Positions 13,993-21,945 of a stretch of DNA of 37,465 nucleotides are shown here, piece by piece. The stretch spans positions 1-37,465 of the forward strand of contig JAEZLF010000069.1 of NCBI GenBank assembly GCA_023435925.1, in the 5' to 3' direction. Both the position numbers and the translations under genes were made by a program. The notes under the pieces were generated by a model. The model was not told where the DNA came from, made no database searches, and worked only from the letters and a program-made list of their open reading frames with translations. The first letter of the stretch is position 1. Each line of letters opens with the position of its first letter. The DNA comes from Bacillota bacterium. GTDB taxonomy: Bacteria; Bacillota; Clostridia; Acetivibrionales; DTU013.

Positions 13993-15921
13993 ATGGGAAT
14001 GAATTTGGCGCAAAAAATAATTAAGGAACACCTGATCAGCGGAGAAATGATTGCCGGAAGTGAAATATCCATACGTATAGACCAAACCCTTACGCAGGAT
14101 TCTACAGGGACGATGGCCTATCTGCAATTTGAAGCGATTGGTATACCAAGGGTTAAGACGAAAAAATCCGTCGCCTATATAGACCACAATACGCTGCAAG
14201 CGGGATTTGAAAATGCAGATGACCATAAGTACATTCAGACAGTGACGTCCAGGCATGGTGTTTATTTTTCAAGACCCGGTAATGGTATTTGTCATCAGGT
14301 CCAGCTGGAACGGTTCGGAGTACCGGGCATGACCTTATTAGGGTCTGACAGCCACACACCGACGGGCGGAGGAATCGGTATGCTTGCGATCGGAGCAGGA
14401 GGGCTCGATGTTGCCGTTGCGATGGGAGGCGGGCCTTATTACATGATGATGCCGAAGGTCTGCAGAGTAACATTGAAAGGCAAGTTAAGACCGTGGGTGT
14501 CAGCAAAGGACGTAATTCTTGAAGTGCTGCGGCAGTTAACTGTCAAAGGCGGCGTTGGAAAAGTGATAGAGTATGCGGGTGAAGGAATTGCCTCGCTGAC
14601 AGTGCCGGAGCGTGCTACAATTACGAATATGGGTGCCGAGCTTGGCGCTACCACTTCCATATTCCCCAGCGATGATGTCACAAAAGCGTTTCTTAAGGCT
14701 CAGGAAAGGGAGAATGACTGGGTTGAGCTTCTGCCGGATGCAGATGCAGCTTATGACGAAGAAGTAGTAATAGATTTAGGTGCTCTGGAACCGTTGGCTG
14801 CAAAGCCTCATAGCCCTGATTATGTAGCAGCCGTGTCGGAAATCGGTGCAATAAAGGTTGATCAGGTTGCTATCGGCAGCTGCACCAATTCATCCTATAT
14901 GGATATGATAAAGGTAGCTCGTATTTTAAAAGGCAAAACGGTTCATCCGGAAGTCAGTCTTGTTATTGCTCCCGGATCAAAACAGGTGTTGACAATGCTT
15001 GCGCAGGAAGGTGCACTGGCGGACATGGTTGCCGCGGGAGCCAGAATTCTTGAGTCAGCCTGCGGGCCTTGCATCGGTATGGGCCAGGCACCTGCTACAG
15101 GAGCGGTTTCACTGAGAACCTTCAACAGAAACTTTGAAGGAAGAAGCGGAACACCCTCAGCCGGGGTATATCTCGTAAGTCCTGAGACGGCTGCAGCAAG
15201 CGCGTTAACAGGCGTATTGACAGATCCCCGGACCCTTGGAGATGCACCGACCGTTGTTATGCCTGAAAGGTTTGTAATCAATGACAATCTGGTTGTTGCT
15301 CCCGCTTCTGAAGGCTCTGATGTCGAAGTAGTCAGAGGGCCTAATATCAAGCCGTTCCCCATAAATAAGGAACTGCCTCGGGAAGTGGAAGGATCTGCAT
15401 TGATTAAGGTTGGAGACAATATTACAACGGATCACATTATGCCATCGAATGCAAAGCTATTGCCATACAGATCCAATATCCCTTATTTGGCGGAATATTG
15501 TCTGACTCCCTGTGATCCTGATTTCCCCAAGCGGGCGAAGGAAAATGGCGGCGGATTTATCATCGGCGGTTCAAATTACGGTCAGGGTTCCAGCCGCGAG
15601 CATGCTGCATTGGCGCCGCTTCAGCTGGGTATCAAGGGAGTCGTGGCAAAATCCTTTGCCAGAATACACATGGCCAATCTTGTGAATTCGGGTATTCTAC
15701 CTTTAACTTTTGCAAATGATGCGGATTATGATACAATACAACAGGGCGATATACTTTTACTTAAGAATGCCAGGGAGCAAATCCGAGCGGGAAATGAACT
15801 GGTATTGACCAATATTACAGCAAATAAAGAGATAAAGGTACTTGCGGCGTTATCCGACAGACAGGTGGATATCCTGCTTGCAGGCGGACTTTTAAACTAT
15901 ACCAGAAATCAAAGCGAATAA
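13993..15921 (+). CDS. acnA: Aconitate hydratase (aconitase)
   Basis: This enzyme isomerises citrate to isocitrate via cis-aconitate in the cytoplasm, using a [4Fe-4S] cluster. The 642-residue protein is the compact monomeric type of Clostridia and related bacteria. The cluster cysteines are visible as Cys297 in GSCTNSS and Cys357 and Cys360 in ACGPCIGMGQ. The N-terminal part has GSDSHTPTGGG and the C-terminal swivel domain has GSNYGQGSSREHAA with the substrate-binding Ser-Arg. ATG 13993 is chosen for AAAAGGAG (13977-13984); in-frame starts at 13933 and 13975 lie in the upstream hairpin region. It stands between Re-citrate synthase and a GntR regulator, 11 bp before the latter. No isocitrate dehydrogenase gene is in this cluster. 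Confidence 0.95.
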   Translation: MGMNLAQKIIKEHLISGEMIAGSEISIRIDQTLTQDSTGTMAYLQFEAIGIPRVKTKKSVAYIDHNTLQAGFENADDHKYIQTVTSRHGVYFSRPGNGICHQVQLERFGVPGMTLLGSDSHTPTGGGIGMLAIGAGGLDVAVAMGGGPYYMMMPKVCRVTLKGKLRPWVSAKDVILEVLRQLTVKGGVGKVIEYAGEGIASLTVPERATITNMGAELGATTSIFPSDDVTKAFLKAQERENDWVELLPDADAAYDEEVVIDLGALEPLAAKPHSPDYVAAVSEIGAIKVDQVAIGSCTNSSYMDMIKVARILKGKTVHPEVSLVIAPGSKQVLTMLAQEGALADMVAAGARILESACGPCIGMGQAPATGAVSLRTFNRNFEGRSGTPSAGVYLVSPETAAASALTGVLTDPRTLGDAPTVVMPERFVINDNLVVAPASEGSDVEVVRGPNIKPFPINKELPREVEGSALIKVGDNITTDHIMPSNAKLLPYRSNIPYLAEYCLTPCDPDFPKRAKENGGGFIIGGSNYGQGSSREHAALAPLQLGIKGVVAKSFARIHMANLVNSGILPLTFANDADYDTIQQGDILLLKNAREQIRAGNELVLTNITANKEIKVLAALSDRQVDILLAGGLLNYTRNQSE

Positions 15922-15932
15922 TATAGGAGTGG

Positions 15933-16607
15933 ATGATACTCATGGTTGATTATGGCGGCAGCGAACCCCAATCGGGTTCGCTGCGAAGCAGGGTTTTTAC
16001 ACAATTGCAGAATGATATCCTCAATGGCCGCTATGAGCCTGGCGAGAGTCTGACGGAGCTAAAGCTATCGGAGGAGCTAGGGGTCAGTAGAACACCTGTA
16101 CGTGAAGCATTGAGGCAGCTTGAACTGGAAGGCCTTGTACAGTCTATTCCCAACAAAGGCGCCATCGTGAAGGGTGTTTCGGCTCAGGATATACAGGATA
16201 TCTATACGATTAGAATGCTAATAGAGGGCCTGGCCGCCAGATGGGCAACGGAGAAAATCACTCCCAGGGAGCTGGAGGAGTTAAAGGAAGCGGTAGAACT
16301 GGAAGAGTTCTATACTTTAAAAAATGATAATGTGCACTTACTCCAATTTGATACCCGTTTTCATGATATTATTTTCAAGGCGAGCAAAAGCAAGCCGCTG
16401 ATGCATACGCTCAGTACCTTTCACCACTATGTGCAGAAGGCGAGAAGAATATCGATGAGCAGTCCGGAGCGGGCATTAGAGGTGCTGGAGGAGCATAAGG
16501 CTATTTTGCAGGCGATTATAGACAAAGACGCTTATAAAGCAGAGAGACTTACAACCGAGCATGTCAGAAACGCCAGCAGCAGCCTGTTGAAGCAGCAAGT
16601 AACCTAA
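15933..16607 (+). CDS. GntR-family transcriptional regulator, FCD (FadR-like) subfamily
   Basis: A 224-residue regulator. The N-terminal winged helix-turn-helix (about 18-80) has the GntR signature SLRSRVFTQLQNDILNGRYE and ELGVSRTPVREALRQLELEG. The C-terminal FCD domain (about 90-215) is all-helical, with the usual metal or ligand-binding pattern of Asp and His residues (for example RFHDIIF). FCD regulators commonly respond to carboxylic acids. It is the third gene of the citrate synthase-aconitase cluster, so citrate or a related acid is a natural candidate effector, and the TTGTATACAA dyads at 12348-12427 a natural operator; both are inferences. ATG 15933 is close to its AGGAG (15925-15929); ATG 15942 is also in frame and may be the real start. 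Confidence 0.9.
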   Translation: MILMVDYGGSEPQSGSLRSRVFTQLQNDILNGRYEPGESLTELKLSEELGVSRTPVREALRQLELEGLVQSIPNKGAIVKGVSAQDIQDIYTIRMLIEGLAARWATEKITPRELEELKEAVELEEFYTLKNDNVHLLQFDTRFHDIIFKASKSKPLMHTLSTFHHYVQKARRISMSSPERALEVLEEHKAILQAIIDKDAYKAERLTTEHVRNASSSLLKQQVT

Positions 16608-16622
16608 CTTTGTTTTTGACTA

Positions 16623-16651
16623 TTGTAATCAACAAATAAACGTGTTATAAT
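16623..16651 (+). promoter_or_regulatory. tRNA promoter
   Basis: TTGTAA (16623-16628), a 17-bp spacer and TATAAT (16646-16651), with the extended TGnTATAAT motif beginning at 16643. It lies 49 bp before the tRNA. Confidence 0.75.
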
Positions 16652-16700
16652 ACTTTTTGCAGTTGGAACTAACAAGCTGCCCGTTATCCCGAAGCAATAC

Positions 16701-16776
16701 GGCCCATTGGTCAAGCGGCCTAAGACACCGCCCTCTCACGGCGGTAACAGGGGTTCGAATCCCCTATGGGTCACCA
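16701..16776 (+). tRNA. tRNA-Glu (CTC anticodon)
   Basis: Complete 76-nt cloverleaf with CCA encoded. The acceptor arms GGCCCAT (16701-16707) and ATGGGTC pair with one G-U. The anticodon stem is CCGCC/GGCGG with loop CTCTCAC, giving anticodon CTC (glutamate, GAG codons). The T arm is AGGGG-TTCGAAT-CCCCT. It stands alone between its own promoter and terminator. Confidence 0.96.
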
Positions 16777-16829
16777 AAACAAACACCATCTATTGATAAA
16801 CTTGTTTTATCGGCAGATGGTGTTTGTTT
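16777..16829 (+). terminator. Terminator of the tRNA gene
   Basis: AAACAAACACCATCT (16777-16791) pairs perfectly over 15 bp with AGATGGTGTTTGTTT (16815-16829). An inner GATAAAC/GTTTTATC stem with one bulge extends the hairpin. The T-rich 3' arm supplies the release tract. Confidence 0.9.
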
Positions 16830-16971
16830 ACCTGAAAGCCATCGGCTTCAAATTGCTTGAGATGGTGAGCATTTTGATAGGTTTCATACATAATTACAGG
16901 GCGCTTTATGCCGTCATCAGCAGATATTTTGGTATATACCATAAAATAAATTTACTAACAGGAGGGCTACA

Positions 16972-17274
16972 ATGATAAAGCATATCGTTATGTGGAAATT
17001 GAAGGATTATGCAGAAGGATGCAGCAAAATGGAGAATGCAGAGAAAATAAAAGCCATGCTAGAAGCTCTAAAGGATAAAATTGAGCAGATCATCTATCTG
17101 GAAGTGGGAATTAATGCAATACCTACCGATATGTCCTATGATGCCGTACTCATCTCCGAATTTGAAAACGAGCAGGCATTGGAGGTTTATAAAAAACACC
17201 CAGAACATGTGAAAGTATCTAACTTTGTATCAAAAGTGCGAGAAGCCCGTTCCACAGTCGACTATATTTTCTAG
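16972..17274 (+). CDS. Dabb-family (stress-responsive A/B barrel) protein
   Basis: A 100-residue protein that fits one dimeric alpha/beta-barrel Dabb domain (PF07876). It starts MIKHIVMWKLKD, whose histidine and strand are typical, and ends with the block FENEQALEVYKKHPEHVKV followed by SNFVSKVR. Members are small cytoplasmic dimers of unclear function; some bind small aromatic or polyketide-like molecules. ATG 16972 follows AGGAGGG. It is a stand-alone gene between the tRNA terminator and a hairpin at 17282. Confidence 0.9.
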   Translation: MIKHIVMWKLKDYAEGCSKMENAEKIKAMLEALKDKIEQIIYLEVGINAIPTDMSYDAVLISEFENEQALEVYKKHPEHVKVSNFVSKVREARSTVDYIF

Positions 17275-17281
17275 ATGCTGA

Positions 17282-17319
17282 AGTTGCCCATGTGTATGCA
17301 CATATATGCATGGGCAACT
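17282..17319 (+). terminator. Hairpin after the Dabb gene, possible terminator
   Basis: AGTTGCCCATG (17282-17292) and CATGGGCAACT (17309-17319) form a perfect 11-bp stem, 7 bp after the Dabb stop codon. There is no T tract, so it may act as an mRNA 3'-end stabiliser rather than a strong terminator. Confidence 0.5.
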
Positions 17320-17346
17320 AATGCTTAAGAAATACTCGTATTCATG

Positions 17347-17523
17347 TTATGACAATAGGCTTGAGAATTCGTCTACGGTGTCATCATTCATAATTTTGAG
17401 TACATACCCACCTAACGTCATCCCAGTTTTATCTGTACTTGTAAAATCAAACTCATACAGTTTATTCATTATAGTTTCAATGTCCTTATAATTTGATAAT
17501 ATGATCCTAATACTACCTCCCAC
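17347..17523 (-). pseudogene. Small minus-strand reading frame or gene relic, unrecognised
   Basis: In the 547-bp gap between the Dabb gene and the chemoreceptor, the minus strand holds an open frame of 58 codons from GTG 17523 to TAA at 17347. Its composition looks like real coding sequence, with blocks such as IRIILSNYKDIETIMNKLYE and GYVLKIMNDDTVDEFSSLL. The frame continues upstream as SKRLQSIFIT to a TAG. The adjoining minus frame (up to 17743, with NVILCLPVYYFDGN and AVLVKKITIN) might be the other part of the same gene after a frameshift. No ribosome binding site suits the GTG. I do not recognise the family. Confidence 0.35.
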
Positions 17524-17693
17524 GTTTGTAATAAATATTGATTGTAATCTTTTTGACTAATACCGCATTATGCCTGTTTCCGTCAAAATAATATACTGGT
17601 AGACATAATATCACATTGACGACCATAAATGGATCTGGATTAGGCGACGGGAAGAGGCGGTACAGGCTGCTCAGAGCAGCTGCATGGAAACGC

Positions 17694-17721
17694 TTTACAT
17701 AGTGTTTTTGTGTGATATAAT
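17694..17721 (+). promoter_or_regulatory. Promoter of the six-span chemoreceptor gene
   Basis: TTTACA (17694-17699), a 16-bp spacer and TATAAT (17716-17721), with an extended TGA before the -10 box. It lies about 100 bp before the start codon. Confidence 0.7.
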
Positions 17722-17821
17722 TATGTAAGCGTAAAGAATCCACTAGTTGGAAAAGTGTTTCAAAACATCTTTCTGAAATCGCCCTAGCCCATTTCTAACA
17801 TAATTTTAGGGGGGAAAAGAC

Positions 17822-19306
17822 ATGACAGGTCAGGATACTTACAATGTTCGTAGAGTTCATAAGGTGAGTCTTGCAGTTATCATATCGATTGTATTGCTTA
17901 TGGTTATCAAAGCCATGCTGATACAGGGCGTTAGTCGTGGAATTGATATTGGTTTTCAAGGATCAATTGTTATTGTACTTGCATTGATCAACTACTTTTT
18001 ACCGATCGACAAATATTTAAAGGGTCTCTTTTTTGCGCTTATTCCCGGAATTGTTTTGGTTGCTCTTTTTTACCTTGATAATTATGCACTGGATAAGCAC
18101 TATATCATGATAGCGACGGTTGCTGTGGCAGCATTGTATTTTAAAAAAGAAATTATTATACTGCATGGCGGAATAATGGACATTTTACTTCTGGCTGTTT
18201 ATGTAGCAAGACCTGAGAAGATCGCCGGACCCGGAACTGGAATACATGTTTTTATTTCAATAATGATAGTATTTAACGGTATAGTGGCATTGTTATTTTT
18301 CCTTAGTAAATGGGGCAGGGAGCTAGTTAACGAAGCGCGTGAAAAGGAAGTACATACACAAGAATTGCTGGATAAGCTCCAAGATACTTTTGATAAAATT
18401 GAAGAAAGTACAAACATTCTGTCAACAGATGTAAATCGGATAAACACTAACATTAATATAGTTACGGATTCGAGTCAGAATATAAACGTATCCATGCAAG
18501 AAATGGCAAAGGCCATACAACAGGAGGCTTCCAGCATCTTCAGCGTGAATGAAACGATGGCAGGCTCTCTGGAAAGTGCACAGGAGACACGGTACATCAC
18601 AAAGAGTATTTCCGAAAACTCTGATGAAATGAGTAAAAAAGTGGATAGTGGTTGGGAAAAAATAGAGCTGGTAGATAATCAGATCAATATTATAACGGAT
18701 GCTATTGGAACTGCCGCTGTAAATGTATATGAACTACAATCAGGTATGGAACGAGTTAATAGCTTGCTCGAAGGAATAAAGCAAATTGCCGGGCAAACGA
18801 ATCTTTTAGCCCTTAACGCTGCTATTGAATCTGCCCGTGCAGGTGAACAAGGTAAAGGTTTTGCCGTAGTGGCTGATGAAGTAAGAAAATTGGCGGAGCA
18901 AAGTGCTGGAATAGTGAATGACATAAATTTGGTTACAACCGACTTGTTTGTGAAATCGAAGGATGTCTATGAGAAGGTTAATCAGGGGGAAGCAGCAACC
19001 ATCGAAGGAAGAAAGCTTGTAAATGAAATCTCTGCTTACTTTAAATCATTAAAAGACACATTTGGTAAAACAGATTCTGATATCAATAATGGAATGAACC
19101 AAATTGACGGCATTATCATAAAGTTTATTGATATACAGAAGCAGATCGAAAATATGGCCAGTATTTCAGAAGAAAACGCTGCATCTATTGAAGAAGTATT
19201 GGCAACCGTTGAAAATGAGAGCAATCAGATGTCGGTAATAGATACTGCAATTAAAGAAATCAATGAAATGTGTGGAGTGCTAAAGGTTATGGCTAATTCC
19301 AAATAG
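17822..19306 (+). CDS. Methyl-accepting chemotaxis protein with multi-span membrane sensor
   Basis: A 494-residue chemoreceptor. About six hydrophobic helices fill residues 13-162 (roughly 14-33, 44-60, 66-86, 92-107, 111-130 and 141-162), replacing the usual periplasmic ligand-binding domain. A coiled-coil linker with no clear HAMP domain follows, then the signalling domain with tip motif LLALNAAIESARAGEQGKG and FAVVADEVRKLAEQS. ATG 17822 has an AGGGGGG site upstream. Receptors with such integral-membrane sensors may detect membrane state, hydrophobic compounds or light; nothing here identifies the ligand. The GH95 gene starts only 44 bp after it with no promoter visible between them, so they may be co-transcribed. 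Confidence 0.9.
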   Translation: MTGQDTYNVRRVHKVSLAVIISIVLLMVIKAMLIQGVSRGIDIGFQGSIVIVLALINYFLPIDKYLKGLFFALIPGIVLVALFYLDNYALDKHYIMIATVAVAALYFKKEIIILHGGIMDILLLAVYVARPEKIAGPGTGIHVFISIMIVFNGIVALLFFLSKWGRELVNEAREKEVHTQELLDKLQDTFDKIEESTNILSTDVNRINTNINIVTDSSQNINVSMQEMAKAIQQEASSIFSVNETMAGSLESAQETRYITKSISENSDEMSKKVDSGWEKIELVDNQINIITDAIGTAAVNVYELQSGMERVNSLLEGIKQIAGQTNLLALNAAIESARAGEQGKGFAVVADEVRKLAEQSAGIVNDINLVTTDLFVKSKDVYEKVNQGEAATIEGRKLVNEISAYFKSLKDTFGKTDSDINNGMNQIDGIIIKFIDIQKQIENMASISEENAASIEEVLATVENESNQMSVIDTAIKEINEMCGVLKVMANSK

Positions 19307-19350
19307 TATATAACCTTTAAGGACTAAAGATCATGGAGGAATGAATAGAA

Positions 19351-21672
19351 ATGCGCGAACAGGATTACACACTATGGTACAAGAAGCCGGCGGCTGATTG
19401 GAACGAGGCTCTTCCTATCGGTAACGGCAGGCTGGGTGGGATGGTGTTCGGAAAGATTGGAACCGAACAAATCCAACTGAATGAAGATAGCATATGGTAT
19501 GGAGATCCCGTCGACAGAAACAACCCGGATGCTTTCGAAAACCTGCCGATCATCAGAAGGCTACTTTTTGAGGGGAAGATCAAAGAAGCGGAGCAGCTTG
19601 CTGCTTTGGCGTTATCAGGAGTGCCGGAAAGCCAGCGTCCATACCAGACCATGGGCGATCTTTTTTTGCATTTTGATCTTGACGAGAGTAATGCAGAAAA
19701 TTACGTAAGAAAACTGGAGCTTGGAAACGCAACTGCCACGGTCAGCTTCAGACACGACGGGGTGAATTATACCCGATGTTTTTTCTCAAGTGCTGCCGAC
19801 CAGGTAATGGTCATGCACCTGAAAGCCGATAAACCCGGATCCATAAGCTTCAGAGCTTCCTTGAGGAGAGGCAGGTTTCTTGATAGCGTAAAAGCTTCCG
19901 GAGATAATACGATTACAATGTTTGTCAACTGCGGTTCTCAGAAGGGCGTAAGGTTCTGCACAATGGTCAGGGCAATACCCGAAGGCGGAAGTGTCCATAC
20001 AGTAGGAGAGAATATTGTTGTTGAAGCTGCCGATACAGTTACGCTTCTGTTATCTGCCGCTACGAGTTATTATTTTGAGGATTATGAAAAAAGGTGTGCT
20101 GATTACCTGAACAGTGCGGCTGAAAAAGGCTTTGACAGGTTGCTTGCAGATCATATAGCAGATTATTCCGAGCTATACGGAAGGGTTTCCTTTGCCATCA
20201 GTGGAAAAGAATGTGCCAACGAACTGAACGGACTTGATACGTCTGAAAGACTGGAGAGGATCAAAAACGGTGAAAAGGATCCGGGCCTGATCGGGATGTA
20301 TTTCCAGTTTGGACGTTACCTTCTGATTTCCTGCAGCAGGCCCGGAACCTTGCCGGCGAACCTCCAGGGAATTTGGAATAAGGACATGACTCCGGCCTGG
20401 GATAGCAAATATACCATTAATATAAACACGGAGATGAACTACTGGCCGGCGGAATCCTGTAATTTGCCTGAATGCCATACGGCTCTTTTCGATCATATTG
20501 AAAGGATGAGGGAACCCGGAAGAAAGACAGCCAGAGTGATGTACGGCTGCCGAGGGTTTACTGCACACCACAATACAGACATTTGGGGGGATACGGCACC
20601 CCAGGATATATGGATTCCGGCAACATACTGGCCTATGGGGGCAGCTTGGCTGTGCCTGCATCTATGGGAGCATTACGAGTACAGCAAGGATTTTAAATTC
20701 CTCGGGGAAGCGTACCCTGTCATGAAGGAAGCTGCTGAATTTTTCCTGGATTACCTTATAGAGGATGAGAAAGGGAGACTGGTGACCAGCCCTTCTGTTT
20801 CGCCGGAAAATACATATATATTGGACAATGGAGAAAAAGGCTGTCTATGTATTGGACCATCTATGGATAGCCAGATCATATACACACTATTTCGCAGCTG
20901 TATTGCTGCCGCACGAATACTCGGACTTGATCCGGAATTGGCCGGGCTGATGGAAAAAACAGCAGATAAGCTTCCTAAGCCGCAAATAGGGAAGCACGGG
21001 CAGATTCAGGAGTGGGCTGAAGACTATGAAGAGGACGAGATCGGGCATAGACATATTTCCCACCTTTTTGGGTTGTATCCCGGAAACATGTTTACTGTGA
21101 GGAGAACCCCAGAGCTGGCAGTGGCTGCAAGAAAAACCTTGGAAAGGAGATTGCTTCACGGAGGAGGACATACCGGCTGGAGCAGGGCCTGGATTATCAA
21201 TATGTGGGCGAGACTCAAGGCTGGAGAAAAGGCGTATGAAAACCTGATGGAATTGTTGAAGAAATCTACACAGACCAATCTGTTTGATTCTCACCCACCT
21301 TTCCAGATAGACGGGAATTTCGGCGGCACATCTGGCATTGCAGAAATGATCCTGCAGAGTCATGAAGGTGGAATGGAATTCCTCCCGGCGATTCCCGAAG
21401 ATTGGCGATATGGCGAAGTGAAGGGTCTAAGGGCAAAAGGCGGATTCATGGTTGATATAGAATGGAAGGAAGGAAGCTTGACCAAAGCGGTTATTCGCTC
21501 TACTGCCGGAAGAGATTGTACTGTTTTTTCCAAACAGAATATGTTTGTAATATCCGACGAAAAAACTGTCGATATTGTGCAACATGGTGAAGAGCTTTCA
21601 TTCATGACCGAAGCCGGAAAAGAATACATCTTATGCCCATTCGAAAAGGATGTTAAAATCGCGGGGGCTTAA
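19351..21672 (+). CDS. Glycoside hydrolase family 95 (alpha-L-fucosidase / alpha-L-galactosidase)
   Basis: An inverting exo-glycosidase of 773 residues, full family length, without signal peptide, so cytoplasmic. The N-terminal beta-sandwich starts with the GH95 hallmark WNEALPIGNGRLGGMVFG and NEDSIWYGDP. The (alpha/alpha)6 catalytic domain contains AHHNTDIWGDTAPQD (the Asn-bearing catalytic loop), SPSVSPENTY (carrying the proposed general-acid Glu) and DGNFGGTSGIAEM. A short C-terminal beta domain follows. Family substrates are alpha-1,2-fucosyl or alpha-L-galactosyl residues in plant xyloglucan, pectin or host glycans. Sequence alone cannot choose between fucose and galactose. AGGAATGA precedes ATG 19351. 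The stop codon lies in the loop of a GC hairpin. Confidence 0.95.
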   Translation: MREQDYTLWYKKPAADWNEALPIGNGRLGGMVFGKIGTEQIQLNEDSIWYGDPVDRNNPDAFENLPIIRRLLFEGKIKEAEQLAALALSGVPESQRPYQTMGDLFLHFDLDESNAENYVRKLELGNATATVSFRHDGVNYTRCFFSSAADQVMVMHLKADKPGSISFRASLRRGRFLDSVKASGDNTITMFVNCGSQKGVRFCTMVRAIPEGGSVHTVGENIVVEAADTVTLLLSAATSYYFEDYEKRCADYLNSAAEKGFDRLLADHIADYSELYGRVSFAISGKECANELNGLDTSERLERIKNGEKDPGLIGMYFQFGRYLLISCSRPGTLPANLQGIWNKDMTPAWDSKYTININTEMNYWPAESCNLPECHTALFDHIERMREPGRKTARVMYGCRGFTAHHNTDIWGDTAPQDIWIPATYWPMGAAWLCLHLWEHYEYSKDFKFLGEAYPVMKEAAEFFLDYLIEDEKGRLVTSPSVSPENTYILDNGEKGCLCIGPSMDSQIIYTLFRSCIAAARILGLDPELAGLMEKTADKLPKPQIGKHGQIQEWAEDYEEDEIGHRHISHLFGLYPGNMFTVRRTPELAVAARKTLERRLLHGGGHTGWSRAWIINMWARLKAGEKAYENLMELLKKSTQTNLFDSHPPFQIDGNFGGTSGIAEMILQSHEGGMEFLPAIPEDWRYGEVKGLRAKGGFMVDIEWKEGSLTKAVIRSTAGRDCTVFSKQNMFVISDEKTVDIVQHGEELSFMTEAGKEYILCPFEKDVKIAGA

Positions 21673-21680
21673 TGCCCCCG
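21662..21680. other. All-GC hairpin enclosing the GH95 stop codon
   Basis: CGGGGGC (21662-21668) and GCCCCCG (21674-21680) pair around the loop TTAAT, which contains the TAA stop. There is no T tract. It could stabilise the 3' end of the GH95 message or slow converging transcription. Confidence 0.5.
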
Positions 21681-21694
21681 ATGTTCTATGAACG

Positions 21695-21862
21695 CTACAC
21701 CAGAACCTTTACCACTACTTTTTTTACAGGTTGAGGTTTATCCGCTGCGATACAGGGCATGTGCGCGTCATCCGGGGAAAACACAGCAAACATACCGCTT
21801 TTTACGTGGATAAAGCTTCCTTTGCCGCTTAAGAACATACAGTCGCCTAAGTGTTCCAATGA
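21695..21862 (-). pseudogene. Truncated YhcH/YjgK/YiaL-family gene (3' remnant)
   Basis: The last 55 codons of this minus-strand frame, ending at TAA 21695, read SFIHVKSGMFAVFSPDDAHM, then PCIAA, then QPVKKVVVKVLV. This is the conserved C-terminus of the YhcH/YjgK/YiaL family, cupin-like sugar-associated proteins of about 150 residues, whose PEDAHMP and EPVKKVVVKV motifs are distinctive. The first two thirds of the gene are missing. Upstream, the frame runs into unrelated sequence and the 3' end of the MFS gene (21946), so a deletion or insertion has joined the two. It is probably a relic of a sugar-utilisation gene that once accompanied the neighbouring glycosidases. Confidence 0.8.
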
Positions 21863-21945
21863 TCCTTTGTAAGAGGCTGGATTAAAGCTCAGATAAAAGA
21901 TTCTGAGAAAAGAGTATAACAAATATACTTGGCTAAAAGGAACCG

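Noticed and set aside
16657..16860. Open frame across the tRNA-Glu gene
   Set aside because: It covers the tRNA and its terminator, has no ribosome binding site and no protein-like content.
17306..17491. Plus-strand 61-codon frame in the Dabb-chemoreceptor gap
   Set aside because: No ribosome binding site. The opposite strand of the same stretch has more protein-like composition.
17683..17698. Possible CcpA cre site (TGGAAACGCTTTACA) at the chemoreceptor promoter
   Set aside because: It misses conserved positions of the cre consensus, including the closing CA spacing, and its overlap with the -35 box can explain part of the match.
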